Below, piece after piece: positions 48,343 to 57,467 of a stretch of DNA of 64,000 nucleotides. Positions within the stretch are counted from its first letter, which is position 1; each line of letters starts with the position of its first letter. Position numbers and translations under genes: made by a program. The stretch lies in NCBI RefSeq assembly GCF_018866325.1, contig NZ_CP076457.1, forward strand, positions 1,709,001 to 1,773,000. The letters are read 5' to 3'. Origin of the DNA: Streptomyces sp. YPW6 (lineage in GTDB: Bacteria > Actinomycetota > Actinomycetes > Streptomycetales > Streptomycetaceae). The notes beneath the pieces were generated by a model, which searched no databases, was not told the DNA's origin, and was given only the letters and a program-made list of their open reading frames with translations.

Positions 48343-49091
48343 GTGGATCCCTTTCCCTGGGCCTTGCGCCGTTGTTCAGCACGGGCTTTGCGGTGATCGT
48401 AGGGCTCGGCGGGCGCCTGCTCGCCGCGCAGGTCCTCCAGCTGGCGCGTGATCGCGGCCATGATGACCTCGGTCGCCTCGCGGAGCACCTCGGGCGTCGG
48501 CTCCAGGCCGTGGAAGCGGCTGAGGTCGACGGGCGGTCCGGCCTGCACCCGCAGCGTCTTGCGGGGGAACAGGCGGAGCTTGTTCTCCTTGGCGTAGGGC
48601 GGCATCACCTCGTTCGCGCCCCACTGGGCGACCGGGATGACGGGCGCCTTGGTCATCAGGGCGACCCGGGCGGCCCCGGTCTTCCCGGCCATCGGCCACA
48701 TGCCGGGGTCGCGGGTCAGGGTGCCCTCGGGGTAGAAGGCGACGCACTCGCCCCGCTCGATGGCCTCCACGGCGGCGCGGAAGGCGTCCAGGGCGTTGGT
48801 GGTCTCGCGGTAGACGGGGATCTGGCCGGTGCCGCGCAGCATCATCCCGACGAACGGGGTGCGGAAGAGGCCGGCCTTCGCCAGGAACCTGGGCACCCGC
48901 CCGGTGTTGTACTGGAAATGACCGTAGGAGAGCGGGTCCAGATAGGAGTTGTGGTTGATGGCGCTGATGAATCCGCCGTCGGCCGGAACGTTCTCCATCC
49001 CCCGCCAGTCGCGCTTGAACAGAACCACCAGTGGCGGCTTGGCGATGACCGCCGCCAGGCGGTACCAGAAGCCGATTCTGCGGCGGGACAC
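48339..49091 (-). CDS. 1-acyl-glycerol-3-phosphate acyltransferase-like (PlsC family)
   Basis: 250-residue lysophospholipid acyltransferase. Catalytic HX4D motif is in SAINHNSYLDPLSYG (His-Asn-Ser-Tyr-Leu-Asp), and the EGT motif is in VAFYPEGTLTRDPGMWP. It acts at the membrane in phospholipid synthesis by adding an acyl group from acyl-ACP or acyl-CoA; the exact position specificity cannot be told. GTG start. It overlaps gpsA by 4 bases. Confidence 0.93.
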   Translation of the reverse strand: MSRRRIGFWYRLAAVIAKPPLVVLFKRDWRGMENVPADGGFISAINHNSYLDPLSYGHFQYNTGRVPRFLAKAGLFRTPFVGMMLRGTGQIPVYRETTNALDAFRAAVEAIERGECVAFYPEGTLTRDPGMWPMAGKTGAARVALMTKAPVIPVAQWGANEVMPPYAKENKLRLFPRKTLRVQAGPPVDLSRFHGLEPTPEVLREATEVIMAAITRQLEDLRGEQAPAEPYDHRKARAEQRRKAQGKGST

Positions 49092-49259
49092 GTGGATACC
49101 TTCCTTACGGATTTCAATCTGCTGCCTGGCTACTGACGGTCAAGTCTGGCCCCAGGGCCCTGCTCTGTCGAGAACACCGTACGCCTCACCCCCGGCGGCG
49201 GGCCTCCGGGTTGTCGTACCGGCAGGCGAGAATAAGTCCTGACGCGTACGGAGGGGGAG

Positions 49260-49925
49260 ATCGCCACGAACACCGATCCGGCCGGGACCTGGTCCCTGGT
49301 CGTTCCGCTGAAGCCGCTCGCCCGGGCCAAGAGCCGCCTGGGGCGGGCGGCGGGCGAGGATGCGCGCCCCCTGCTGGCCCTGGCCTTCGCCCAGGACACG
49401 GTGGCGGCGGCGCTGGCCTGTCCGCGGGTGCGGGATGTGGTGGTCGTCACGGACGACGCCGTGGCCGCGGCGGCGCTCTCGGCGCTCGGGGCGCGGATCG
49501 TGCCGGACGCTCCGGGGGCCGGGCTCAACGCCGCGCTCGCGCACGGTGCGCGCTCGGCGCGCGCCGTGCGGCCCGCCGCCGCGGTGGCCGCGCTCAACGC
49601 GGATCTGCCTGCGCTGCGGGCCGGCGAATTGGCGCGGGTGCTCGATTTTGCCTCCGCTTTTCCCAGCGCTTTTCTCCGGGACGCGGCGGGAATCGGTACG
49701 ACATTTCTGGCCGCCACCAGCGGCGCGGAATTCCGTCCGGCTTTCGGTGGTCCGTCCGGGTCCCGGCACCGGGCGTCGGGGGCGGTGGAAATACCGCTGT
49801 CCGGTGTCGACTCGGTGCGCCGGGACGTGGATACGGGTGAGGACCTGCGGGTGGCCCTGGCCCTGGGGGTGGGACCGCACACGGCGCGGCTCGCGGCCGT
49901 GCCCGCCTTTGCCCGTGACCGATAG
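49260..49925 (+). CDS. cofC: 2-phospho-L-lactate guanylyltransferase CofC/FbiD, non-canonical start
   Basis: 221-residue enzyme of coenzyme F420 biosynthesis that activates phospholactate or PEP with GTP. The N-terminus WSLVVPLKPLARAKSRLG is the conserved nucleotide-binding start of the family, then LALAFAQDTVAAALACPRV, VVVTDDAVAAAAL, ALNADLPALRAGELARVL and GEDLRVALALGVG. No ATG, GTG or TTG exists between the upstream stop (49233) and a GTG at 49401 that would drop 47 residues including the binding loop. GGAGG at 49250-49254 is 5 bases before ATC 49260, so ATC is the likely start; CTG 49239 is an alternative. It is divergent from the PlsC-like gene. Confidence 0.85.
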   Translation: MATNTDPAGTWSLVVPLKPLARAKSRLGRAAGEDARPLLALAFAQDTVAAALACPRVRDVVVVTDDAVAAAALSALGARIVPDAPGAGLNAALAHGARSARAVRPAAAVAALNADLPALRAGELARVLDFASAFPSAFLRDAAGIGTTFLAATSGAEFRPAFGGPSGSRHRASGAVEIPLSGVDSVRRDVDTGEDLRVALALGVGPHTARLAAVPAFARDR

Positions 49926-49935
49926 GCTGCCGCCC

Positions 49936-50139
49936 ATGCAGGCGACCTCGTACACGTACGACCCCGAGACCCGTGGCGGCAGTGTGCTGCTGGACGACGG
50001 CACCCCGGTGGAGTTCGACGCCGCGGCCTTCGACGCGGGCGGTCTGCTGCTGCTGCGCCCGGGGCAGCGGGTGCGCATCGAGGGCGAGGGCGAGGGGGCG
50101 GCCCTGCGGATCACGCTGGTGACGCTGCAGACGTTCTGA
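49936..50139 (+). CDS. Small conserved actinobacterial protein
   Basis: 67-residue protein starting MQATSYTYDPETRGGSVLLD, with beta-rich sequence resembling small OB/cold-shock-like folds (VRIEGEGEGAALRITLVTL). I do not recognise a function. ATG start directly after cofC (10 bases), so it is co-transcribed with it. A strong hairpin follows at 50259. Confidence 0.75.
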   Translation: MQATSYTYDPETRGGSVLLDDGTPVEFDAAAFDAGGLLLLRPGQRVRIEGEGEGAALRITLVTLQTF

Positions 50140-50258
50140 GCCGGCCCCCGGTGTTCCGGCCGGACTCCCCCGGGGCCCCGGCCCTCGAACAGGCGTCCTC
50201 GCGCGGCAGGCGGCCGTCCGGCGGCAGGCGCCGGGCCGCACCGGGCCCGGACAGCCCG

Positions 50259-50292
50259 CGGGCCGGGCTCCCCCGGAGGGGAGCCCGGCCCG
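50259..50292. terminator. Terminator between the small gene and hupS
   Basis: 15-bp perfect stem (50259-50273 with 50278-50292) with a CGGA loop, between convergent stops at 50139 and 50326. Confidence 0.8.
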
Positions 50293-50325
50293 GCGCGTCG
50301 TGAGGAGCGAGCGGGTGCCCGGGGC

Positions 50326-50988
50326 TCACTTCTTCCGTGCGGTGGCCTTCTTGGCCGTGGTCTTGCGCGCCGTGGTCTTCTTGGCGGGCGCCTTCTTCGC
50401 CGTGGCCTTCTTGGCGGGCGCGGTCTTCTTGGCGGTGGCCGTGGCCTTCTTGGCCGGGGTCGCCTTCTTCGCGGCCGCGGACGTCTTCTTCGCCGTCGCG
50501 GTCGTCTTCTTGGCCGTGGTCTTCTTGGCTGCCGCGGTCGTCTTCTTCGCCGTCGCGGTGGTCTTCTTGGCGGTGGCCTTCTTCGCCGTGGCCTTCTTGG
50601 CGGCCGACTTCTTGGCGGCGGCGGCCTTCACCGTCGTACGGGCGGCGGAAGATCCGCCCGAGAGGCTGCCCTTGGGGGCCTTCTTGACGGCCACGTCGTT
50701 CTTGGGGAGCTTCTTCGAGCCGCTCACCAGGTCCTTGAAGCCCTGGCCCGCGCGGAAGCGGGGGACCGAGGTCTTCTTGACCCGGACCCGCTCACCCGTC
50801 TGCGGGTTGCGGGCGTACCGCGCGGGGCGGTCGACCTTCTCGAACGAGCCGAAGCCGGTGACCGAGACACGGTCCCCGGCGACCACGGCACGGACGATCG
50901 CGTCGAGCACCGCGTCGACGGCGTCCGCGGCCTGCTGACGGCCTCCGACCTTGTCGGCAATCGCTTCTACGAGCTGCGCCTTGTTCAC
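50326..50988 (-). CDS. hupS: Nucleoid protein HupS (HU with histone-H1-like tail)
   Basis: 220-residue HU-family DNA-binding protein. The N-terminal HU domain (about 1-94) has MNKAQLVEAIADKVGGRQQA, SVTGFGSFEKVDRPARYARN and GERVRVKKTSVPRFRAG. The C-terminal tail is an H1-like Lys/Ala/Thr repeat region (KKTTATAKKTTAAAKKTTAK, AKKATAKKAPAKKTT). HupS is spore-associated in Streptomyces and compacts the spore nucleoid. GTG start. A broad DNA-level repeat in the tail (about 50340-50630) follows from the AKKTT repeats. Confidence 0.96.
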   Translation of the reverse strand: MNKAQLVEAIADKVGGRQQAADAVDAVLDAIVRAVVAGDRVSVTGFGSFEKVDRPARYARNPQTGERVRVKKTSVPRFRAGQGFKDLVSGSKKLPKNDVAVKKAPKGSLSGGSSAARTTVKAAAAKKSAAKKATAKKATAKKTTATAKKTTAAAKKTTAKKTTATAKKTSAAAKKATPAKKATATAKKTAPAKKATAKKAPAKKTTARKTTAKKATARKK

Positions 50989-51130
50989 GTCTTCCCCTTC
51001 GGAGACATTGCCAGAACGAAAGTGTTCAAGCTTTTTCGCACGTTAGGCAGATATATACCGCAAATCAAACACGAAACGGGCTAATCACCCTAGTGCCGCA
51101 ACGAAGTCGACCGATGCGCAGTTCCACGTG

Positions 51131-51358
51131 TCAGTCACCTTCGGGGAATCGGCCCTCGTCGAGGTCCTTCATCAAACGGTCCAGACGCCTTGCCGCGTCC
51201 GGGAGATCGTGCTTCGCCGCGGCCGTGACGACCAGCAGCTTCCGGGTCAGCGCCATCCGTACGCCCTCCGGGACTTGCAGTGCACGCACCTTCGCGTGCG
51301 CTTCCTTCAGTTGGTCGGCGACTTGGCCGTAGAGCTTGAGTTGGCTGTCGCGTTCCAT
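51131..51358 (-). CDS. Small conserved hypothetical protein
   Basis: 75-residue protein, highly helical and charged: MERDSQLKLYGQVADQLKEA, VRALQVPEGVRMALTRKLLV, AAAKHDLPDAARRLDRLMKD. I recognise it as a conserved Streptomyces hypothetical but not a function. ATG start. It lies between leuD and hupS on the same strand as leuD. Confidence 0.7.
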   Translation of the reverse strand: MERDSQLKLYGQVADQLKEAHAKVRALQVPEGVRMALTRKLLVVTAAAKHDLPDAARRLDRLMKDLDEGRFPEGD

Positions 51359-51411
51359 GCACCGATTGTGCCATCTGGGGCGAGTTGTCGCCCGACGGGG
51401 TCTCAACAAGC

Positions 51412-51447
51412 GACTGCGCCCCCTGCCGGGAGGCAGGGGGCGCAGTC
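51412..51447 (-). terminator. Terminator of the leuCD operon
   Basis: 16-bp perfect stem (51412-51427 with 51432-51447) with a GGGA loop, immediately after the leuD stop at 51463. Confidence 0.85.
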
Positions 51448-51462
51448 CTGGAAAAGCGCTGC

Positions 51463-52056
51463 TCAGGCGGCAATGGTACGCGGCTTGAAGGCGGGCCGAG
51501 CCGCCTCGTACGCGGCGATGTCCGCTTCGTTCTGAAGGGTGAGGCTGATGTCGTCGAGGCCGTTCAGCAGGCGCCAGCGGGCGTTCTCGTCCAGCTCGAA
51601 GGCGGCGGTGATCCCGTCGGCGCGGACCTGGCGGGCCTCCAGGTCGACGGTCACCTCGGCGGTCGGGTCGGCCTCCGTCAGCTCCCAGAGGGCGTCGACG
51701 ACCTTCTGCTCCAGCACCACGGTGAGCAGGCCGTTCTTCAGCGAGTTGCCCCGGAAGATGTCGGCGAAGCGGGAGGAGATGACCGTCTTGAAACCGTAGT
51801 TCTGCAGGGCCCAGACCGCGTGTTCGCGGGAGGAGCCCGTACCGAAGTCGGGGCCGGCGACCAGGACCGAGGCGCCTGCGCGTTCGGGGCGGTTGAGGAC
51901 GAAGCTCTCGTCGTTGCGCCAGGCTTCGAAGAGGCCGTCCTCGAACCCGTCGCGGGTGACCTTCTTCAGCCAGTGGGCGGGGATGATCTGGTCGGTGTCG
52001 ACGTTGCTGCGGCGCAGCGGGACGACCCGGCCGGTGTGCGTGGTGAAGGCTTCCAT
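51463..52056 (-). CDS. leuD: 3-isopropylmalate dehydratase small subunit LeuD
   Basis: 197-residue small (swivel) subunit of isopropylmalate isomerase in leucine biosynthesis. Motifs: [61 protein letters not shown] with GAAGG upstream. It starts 2 bases after the leuC stop; the pair forms the leuCD operon controlled by NdgR in Streptomyces. Confidence 0.98.
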   Translation of the reverse strand: MEAFTTHTGRVVPLRRSNVDTDQIIPAHWLKKVTRDGFEDGLFEAWRNDESFVLNRPERAGASVLVAGPDFGTGSSREHAVWALQNYGFKTVISSRFADIFRGNSLKNGLLTVVLEQKVVDALWELTEADPTAEVTVDLEARQVRADGITAAFELDENARWRLLNGLDDISLTLQNEADIAAYEAARPAFKPRTIAA

Positions 52057-52058
52057 GG

Positions 52059-53486
52059 CTATCGGACTCCGGCGGGGGTACGGGCGTCGGACAGATCGGC
52101 GGGCGAGGCCAGACGGCCCAGCACCGCGGTGGCGGCGGCGACCTGGGGCGAGACCAGGTGGGTGCGGCCGCCCTTGCCCTGCCTGCCCTCGAAGTTGCGG
52201 TTCGAGGTGGAGGCGGAGCGCTCGCCGGGGGCCAGCTGGTCGGGGTTCATGCCGAGGCACATCGAGCAGCCCGCGTGCCGCCATTCGGCGCCGGCCTCGG
52301 TGAAGACCTTGTCCAGACCCTCGGAAACGGCCTGGAGCGCGACCCGCACCGAGCCGGGGACGACCAGCATCCGTACCCCGTCGGCGACTTTGCGGCCGTC
52401 CAGGACCGAGGCCGCGTTGCGCAGGTCCTCGATACGGCCGTTGGTGCACGAACCTACGAAGACGGTGTCGACGCTGATCTCGCGCAGCGGCTGTCCCGCG
52501 GTCAACCCCATGTACTCCAGGGCCTTTTCGGCCGCGTGGCGCTCCGAGGCGTCCTCGTACGAAGCCGGGTCGGGGACGCTGGCCGACAGCGGCGCGCCCT
52601 GACCGGGGTTGGTGCCCCAGGTGACGAACGGCGCCAGTTGGGCGGCGTCGATGACGACCTCGGCGTCGAACACGGCGTCGTCGTCGGAGCGCAGAGTCTT
52701 CCAGTACGCGACGGCGGCGTCCCAGTCCTCGCCCTGCGGGGCGTGGTCGCGGCCCTTGAGGTAGTCGAAGGTCGTGGCGTCGGGGGCGATCATGCCGGCG
52801 CGGGCGCCCGCCTCGATCGACATGTTGCAGATGGTCATCCGGGCCTCCATCGAGAGCTTCTCGATGGCGGAGCCGCGGTATTCGAGGATGTAGCCCTGGC
52901 CGCCGCCGGTGCCGATCCGGGCGATGATCGCCAGGATCAGGTCCTTCGCGGTGACCTCGTCGGGCAGTTCGCCCTCGACCGTGATGGCCATGGTCCGCGG
53001 GCGGGCCAGGGGCAGCGTCTGGGTGGCCAGGACGTGCTCCACCTGGCTGGTGCCGATGCCGAAGGCCAGCGCCCCGAACGCGCCGTGCGTGGAGGTGTGG
53101 GAGTCGCCGCAGACCACGGTGGTGCCGGGCTGGGTCAGCCCCAGCTGGGGGCCGACCACGTGCACGACGCCCTGCTCGACGTCGCCCAGCGGGTGCAGCC
53201 GGACGCCGAAGTCCGCGCAGTTCTTGCGCAGCGTCTCCAGCTGGGCGCGCGAGACGGGGTCGGCGATCGGCTTGTCGATGTCGAGGGTCGGGGTGTTGTG
53301 GTCCTCGGTGGCGATGGTGAGGTCGAGGCGCCGCACCGGGCGTCCGGCCTGCCGCAGTCCGTCGAAGGCCTGCGGGCTGGTCACCTCGTGCAGCAGGTGC
53401 AGATCGATGAAGAGAAGATCGGGCTCGCCCTCGGCGCGCCGGACAACATGGTCGTCCCAGACCTTCTCCGCGAGTGTCCTACCCAT
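52059..53486 (-). CDS. leuC: 3-isopropylmalate dehydratase large subunit LeuC
   Basis: 475-residue aconitase-family subunit carrying the [4Fe-4S] cluster. Cluster cysteines are in [17 protein letters not shown] and in [14 protein letters not shown]. Other motifs: [20 protein letters not shown] and [17 protein letters not shown] at 53486. Converts 2-isopropylmalate to 3-isopropylmalate with LeuD. Divergent from ndgR across 173 bases. Confidence 0.98.
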   Translation of the reverse strand: MGRTLAEKVWDDHVVRRAEGEPDLLFIDLHLLHEVTSPQAFDGLRQAGRPVRRLDLTIATEDHNTPTLDIDKPIADPVSRAQLETLRKNCADFGVRLHPLGDVEQGVVHVVGPQLGLTQPGTTVVCGDSHTSTHGAFGALAFGIGTSQVEHVLATQTLPLARPRTMAITVEGELPDEVTAKDLILAIIARIGTGGGQGYILEYRGSAIEKLSMEARMTICNMSIEAGARAGMIAPDATTFDYLKGRDHAPQGEDWDAAVAYWKTLRSDDDAVFDAEVVIDAAQLAPFVTWGTNPGQGAPLSASVPDPASYEDASERHAAEKALEYMGLTAGQPLREISVDTVFVGSCTNGRIEDLRNAASVLDGRKVADGVRMLVVPGSVRVALQAVSEGLDKVFTEAGAEWRHAGCSMCLGMNPDQLAPGERSASTSNRNFEGRQGKGGRTHLVSPQVAAATAVLGRLASPADLSDARTPAGVR

Positions 53487-53618
53487 CGCTTTCCCTCCGG
53501 CCGGCGTCTTCGCCGGCCCAACTAGAGATCGGTGCGCCTCCGTCCGGACCCCCGTGCGGGGCGGTGGCTACGAGCCGTTGTGCGGCCGCGTCCCCAGGTT
53601 CGCAACTTCCGCCGAAAA

Positions 53619-53634
53619 TTGAACTTGCGTTTCA
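53619..53634. promoter_or_regulatory. Candidate operator between leuCD and ndgR
   Basis: Imperfect inverted repeat TTGAAC-ttgc-GTTTCA. IclR-family operators are typically short AT-rich palindromes of this kind, and NdgR regulates leuCD and itself in S. coelicolor. The assignment to NdgR is an inference. Confidence 0.45.
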
Positions 53635-53659
53635 CAGAGTGAGACGGGAGTATCGTCGT

Positions 53660-54376
53660 ATGGACAACTCTAGCGGCGTCGGCGTTCTCGACAAGGCAGC
53701 TCTGGTATTGAGCGCCCTGGAGTCCGGTCCGGCCACCCTCGCCGGGCTGGTCGCGGCGACCGGGCTCGCACGGCCCACGGCCCACCGTCTGGCCGTGGCA
53801 CTGGAACACCACCGGATGGTGGCGAGGGACATGCAGGGCCGGTTCATTCTCGGCCCCCGGCTGTCGGAACTGGCAGCCGCGGCGGGCGAGGACCGCCTGC
53901 TGGCCACGGCCGGACCGGTGCTCACCCACCTGCGCGACATCACCGGCGAGAGCGCACAGCTCTACCGCCGGCAGGGCGACATGCGCATCTGCGTGGCGGC
54001 GGCGGAACGGCTGTCCGGACTCCGGGACACGGTGCCGGTCGGCTCCACGCTCACGATGAAGGCGGGCTCCTCCGCGCAGATCCTGATGGCCTGGGAGGAG
54101 CCGGAGCGCCTGCACCGCGGCCTCCAGGGCGCCCGGTTCACGGCGACGGCGCTCTCCGGCGTACGGCGGCGGGGCTGGGCCCAGTCGATCGGCGAGCGGG
54201 AGCCGGGCGTCGCCTCGGTCTCCGCCCCGGTGCGCGGCCCGTCGAACCGGGTGGTCGCCGCGGTCTCGATCTCCGGGCCGATCGAGCGGCTGACCCGTCA
54301 CCCGGGCCGGCTGCACGCCCAGGCGGTCATCGACTCGGCGGCACGGCTGACCGAGGCCCTGCGCCGCAGCGGCTGA
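53660..54376 (+). CDS. ndgR: NdgR, IclR-family regulator of amino-acid metabolism
   Basis: 238-residue IclR-type regulator. Winged helix: VLDKAALVLSALESGPATLA, TGLARPTAHRLAVALEHHRM. Effector domain: LTHLRDITGESAQLYRRQGD, SVSAPVRGPSNRVVAAVSIS and GPIERLTRHPGRLH. In S. coelicolor (SCO5552) NdgR controls leucine synthesis and other amino-acid genes and antibiotic production. ATG at 53660. Divergent orientation with leuCD matches that model. Confidence 0.95.
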   Translation: MDNSSGVGVLDKAALVLSALESGPATLAGLVAATGLARPTAHRLAVALEHHRMVARDMQGRFILGPRLSELAAAAGEDRLLATAGPVLTHLRDITGESAQLYRRQGDMRICVAAAERLSGLRDTVPVGSTLTMKAGSSAQILMAWEEPERLHRGLQGARFTATALSGVRRRGWAQSIGEREPGVASVSAPVRGPSNRVVAAVSISGPIERLTRHPGRLHAQAVIDSAARLTEALRRSG

Positions 54377-54516
54377 CCGCGCCCGCGCTTCCCCCTCTCC
54401 TCCCCCTCTCCAGCAGGCCGCCCCAGCGTCGTGGCGGCCCCCTCCACTCGCCGCGCCCGCAACTTCGCTGCCGCGCGCGGGACTTGGCAAGGGGCACCTG
54501 GGTCACCGCACAACAC

Positions 54517-54546
54517 AAAGGCCCCTCACCGAAGTGAAGGGCCTTT
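54517..54546. terminator. Terminator between ndgR and the tRNA cluster
   Basis: 13-pair stem with one mismatch (54517-54529 with 54534-54546) around CGAA. It serves ndgR on the plus strand and the tRNA transcript on the minus strand, where a T-rich stretch follows. Confidence 0.75.
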
Positions 54547-54562
54547 GCCTACTGCTGTGTTG

Positions 54563-54635
54563 TACCCCCGACCGGATTCGAACCGGCGCTACTGCCGTGA
54601 GAGGGCAGCGTGCTAGGCCGCTACACAACGGGGGC
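54563..54635 (-). tRNA. tRNA-Glu (CTC)
   Basis: 73-nt tRNA with the acceptor GCCCCCG/CGGGGGT, anticodon CTC in CCCTCTCACGG, and the T-arm GGTTCGAATCC. Identical to two further copies in the cluster. The CCA end is not encoded. Confidence 0.96.
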
Positions 54636-54655
54636 GTGGTTACTGCTGACTTGCG

Positions 54656-54727
54656 CTGGGCTACCAGGACTCGAACCTAGAATGACGGTACCAGAAACCG
54701 TAGTGTTGCCAATTACACCATAGCCCA
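54656..54727 (-). tRNA. tRNA-Gln (CTG)
   Basis: 72-nt tRNA with acceptor TGGGCTA/TAGCCCA, anticodon CTG in GTTTCTGGTACC and the T-arm GGTTCGAGTCC. Identical to the second Gln copy at the start of the array. CCA is not encoded. Confidence 0.96.
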
Positions 54728-54739
54728 TGGTGATACTCG

Positions 54740-54812
54740 TACCCCCGACCGGATTCGAACCGGCGCTACTGCCGTGAGAGGGCAGCGTGCTAGGCCGCTA
54801 CACAACGGGGGC
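54740..54812 (-). tRNA. tRNA-Glu (CTC), second copy
   Basis: Same 73-nt sequence as the other Glu copies (anticodon CTC), 12 bases from the Gln gene. Confidence 0.96.
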
Positions 54813-54874
54813 CCTGGCGATCCTGCATCGAGAGCGATGGGTGCGACCCATGGTGCTCTCGCGGGAAGGATCTG

Positions 54875-54947
54875 TACCCCCGACCGGATTCGAACCGGCG
54901 CTACTGCCGTGAGAGGGCAGCGTGCTAGGCCGCTACACAACGGGGGC
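54875..54947 (-). tRNA. tRNA-Glu (CTC), third copy
   Basis: Same 73-nt sequence as the other Glu copies. The 62-base spacer to the second copy contains an inverted repeat (GAGAGC...GCTCTC). Confidence 0.96.
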
Positions 54948-54975
54948 TTGTCCTGCTGGTCTTGCTTGTACTGCG

Positions 54976-55047
54976 CTGGGCTACCAGGACTCGAACCTAG
55001 AATGACGGTACCAGAAACCGTAGTGTTGCCAATTACACCATAGCCCA
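54976..55047 (-). tRNA. tRNA-Gln (CTG), second copy
   Basis: Same 72-nt sequence as the first Gln copy, transcribed first in the array. The promoter should lie in the 88 bases before the HAD gene stop. Confidence 0.96.
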
Positions 55048-55135
55048 CTGAAATGCAACCCCTGGTGGGGGCTTCACTTCTGTCTGCGCTTCCCGGCCGG
55101 ATCTTTCGGCCCGCTCGGGCGGCGCAGAAAGAACA

Positions 55136-55855
55136 TTACCCGAAGGTGTCCGGCGCTCCAAAACGGGTATCGCCTGCCAGCAGGCCCGGCAGCTGGTCGA
55201 GGCCGGTGATCCGCACCAGATCGGAGCGTCCACCCCTGCCCTGCCGGTCGAGCCAGATGCCGGTGAGCCCGGCGGCGACGGCTCCGCTCGCGTCGATGTC
55301 CGGCTCGTCGCCCACGTACGCGACCTCGTGCGGCTCCAGCGCGAGCGCCTCGCAGGCCGCGTGGAAGGCGCCGGCCTCCGGCTTGGAGATGCCGAGCTCC
55401 ACGGCGCAGACCATCGCCTCGAACCGGTCCCGGACGCCGAGCGTGGTGAGCTTGCGGTGCTGGTGACCGGTGCTGGAGTTGGACAGGATCGCGTGGCGGT
55501 AGTGCGGCACCAGGCGGTCCAGGGTCGGCAGCACGTCCGGGAAGAGCGCCCAGGCGGCCTCGTAGTGGGTCACATGGCCGGCGGACCAGTCGTCGGCCTC
55601 GGCGTCCGTCATGACGCGCGAGAGGAACTCCCGCACCCGGTCCCGGCGCTGCCCGAGGAAGTCCGTCTCACCGGCGGCGACGCGCGCCCAGTGGCGGACG
55701 GTGATCGCCTTCCAGGCGTCGAGGGCCGCGTCGACCGATGCGTACGTCTCGGGAAGGCCCGCGAGCTCCAGATGCTGCCGCATGCCGGTGCGGTCGGCAC
55801 CCGCGTAGTCGAAGATCGTGTCGTCGATGTCCCAGAGCACGGCGCGGATCGGCAT
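55136..55855 (-). CDS. HAD-family hydrolase
   Basis: 239-residue haloacid-dehalogenase-like phosphatase. Motif I is VLWDIDDTIFDYAG (nucleophile Asp9 and Asp11), motif II ILSNSSTGHQHRK, motif III Lys in GISKPEAGAFHAAC, motif IV VAYVGDEPDIDASGA. All catalytic residues are present. The helical cap (residues 17-100) suggests subclass I; substrate unknown. ATG start. It lies between the tRNA cluster and gltX on the same strand. Confidence 0.93.
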   Translation of the reverse strand: MPIRAVLWDIDDTIFDYAGADRTGMRQHLELAGLPETYASVDAALDAWKAITVRHWARVAAGETDFLGQRRDRVREFLSRVMTDAEADDWSAGHVTHYEAAWALFPDVLPTLDRLVPHYRHAILSNSSTGHQHRKLTTLGVRDRFEAMVCAVELGISKPEAGAFHAACEALALEPHEVAYVGDEPDIDASGAVAAGLTGIWLDRQGRGGRSDLVRITGLDQLPGLLAGDTRFGAPDTFG

Positions 55856-55898
55856 GGATCTCACGGTAGCCGCCGACGGGCCGCCGCGGAGGGGAAAA

Positions 55899-55936
55899 CG
55901 AGGAGGGCCGCGGCCGGTCGGCCGCGGCCCTCCTCG
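55899..55936 (-). terminator. Terminator after gltX
   Basis: 17-bp perfect stem (55899-55915 with 55920-55936) and a 4-base loop, followed on the minus strand by TTTTCCCC. Confidence 0.88.
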
Positions 55937-55952
55937 GAGGTGTCCGGTCCGC

Positions 55953-57467
55953 TTATCCGGCCAGCTTCGCCAGCGCGGCGTCCACGCGGGCCAGGCTCTT
56001 CTCACGGCCCAGGATCTCCAGGGACTCGAAGAGCGGCAGGCCCACCGTGCGGCCGGTGACGGCGACGCGGACCGGGGCCTGGGCCTTGCCGAGCTTGAGG
56101 CCGTGGGCCTCACCGGCGGTCAGGACGGCGTTCTTCAGCGACTCCGGGTCGCTCCAGTCGGCCGCCTCCAGGTGGGCGCGGGCCGTGGTGAGCAGGGCGA
56201 CCGGGTCGCCCTTCATCGCCTTGGTCCAGGACGCCTCGTCGTCCACCGGCTCGTCGAGGAAGAGGAAGTCGACGTTGTCGGTGATGTCGGAGAGCACCGT
56301 GACGCGGGTCTGCGCGTAGGGGGCGATCCGCGTCCACTTCTCCGCGTCGAACGCCTCGGGGGCCCAGGGCGCGAAGGGGGCCTTCAGCCAGGGGCCGCAG
56401 GCCTCGGTGAACGTCTTCACGTCCAGCATGCGGATGTGCTCCGCGTTGACGTGCTCGGCCTTCTTGAGGTCGAAGCGGGCCGGGTTGGCGTTGACGTCCG
56501 CGATGTCGAACGCGGCGACCAGCTCGTCCATCGAGAAGATGTCGCGGTCCTCGGCGATCGACCAGCCGAGCAGCGAGAGGTAGTTCAGCAGGCCCTCGGG
56601 GAGGAAGCCGCGCTCCCGGTAGAGGTTGAGGGAGGCCTGCGGGTCGCGCTTGGAGAGCTTCTTGTTGCCCTCGCCCATGACGTACGGCAGGTGGCCGAAG
56701 GCGGGGGTGTCCTTGGCGGTGCCCAGCTCGACGAGCGCCCGGTAGAGGGCGATCTGGCGGGGGGTGGAGGAGAGCAGGTCCTCGCCGCGCAGGACGTGGG
56801 TGATCTCCATCAGCGCGTCGTCGACCGGGTTGACCAGGGTGTAGAGCGGGGCCCCGTTGGCGCGGACGATGCCGTAGTCGGGGACGTTCTCCGGCTGGAC
56901 GGTGATCTCACCGCGGACCAGGTCGGTGAAGGTGATGGCCTCGTCGGGCATCCGGAAGCGGACGATCGAGGTGCGGCCCTCGGCCTCGTACGCGGCCTTC
57001 CGCTCGGCGCTCAGGTCACGGCAGTGGCCGTCGTAACCGGACGGCTTCCCGGCGGCGCGGGCGGCGTCGCGGCGGGTGTCCAGCTCCTCGGTGGTGCAGT
57101 AGCAGGGGTAGGCGTACCCGGCGGCGAGGAGCTTCTCGGCGACGTCCTTGTACAGGTCCATCCGCTGCGACTGGCGGTAGGGAGCGTGCGGGCCGCCGGT
57201 CTCGGGGCCCTCGTCCCAGTCCAGGCCGAGCCAGCGCATGGAGTCGAGCAGCTGCTCGTAGGACTCCTCGGAGTCGCGCGCGGCGTCGGTGTCCTCGATC
57301 CGGAAGACCATGGTGCCCTGGTGGTGCCGGGCGAAGGCCCAGTTGAACAGGGCCGTCCGGACCAGGCCCACGTGGGGGTTGCCGGTCGGGGAGGGACAGA
57401 AACGGACCCGGGGGGTCCTCCCCTCGCCGAGCGGAGCCGGGAGCGGGGAGACAGATGCGTTAGCCAC
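55953..57467 (-). CDS. gltX: Glutamyl-tRNA synthetase GltX
   Basis: 504-residue class I aminoacyl-tRNA synthetase, charging tRNA-Glu (and probably tRNA-Gln indirectly, since actinobacteria lack GlnRS). HIGH motif variant [21 protein letters not shown] variant [14 protein letters not shown], and anticodon-binding C-terminal part. The tRNA-Glu cluster next to it is fitting. GTG start; it overlaps the upstream FAH stop by 8 bases, suggesting translational coupling. The terminator follows directly. Confidence 0.97.
   Translation of the reverse strand: MANASVSPLPAPLGEGRTPRVRFCPSPTGNPHVGLVRTALFNWAFARHHQGTMVFRIEDTDAARDSEESYEQLLDSMRWLGLDWDEGPETGGPHAPYRQSQRMDLYKDVAEKLLAAGYAYPCYCTTEELDTRRDAARAAGKPSGYDGHCRDLSAERKAAYEAEGRTSIVRFRMPDEAITFTDLVRGEITVQPENVPDYGIVRANGAPLYTLVNPVDDALMEITHVLRGEDLLSSTPRQIALYRALVELGTAKDTPAFGHLPYVMGEGNKKLSKRDPQASLNLYRERGFLPEGLLNYLSLLGWSIAEDRDIFSMDELVAAFDIADVNANPARFDLKKAEHVNAEHIRMLDVKTFTEACGPWLKAPFAPWAPEAFDAEKWTRIAPYAQTRVTVLSDITDNVDFLFLDEPVDDEASWTKAMKGDPVALLTTARAHLEAADWSDPESLKNAVLTAGEAHGLKLGKAQAPVRVAVTGRTVGLPLFESLEILGREKSLARVDAALAKLAG

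Noticed and set aside
54563..55047. CRISPR-like direct repeats
   Set aside because: The repeats are complete tRNA-Glu and tRNA-Gln genes with normal cloverleaf features and unequal spacers.
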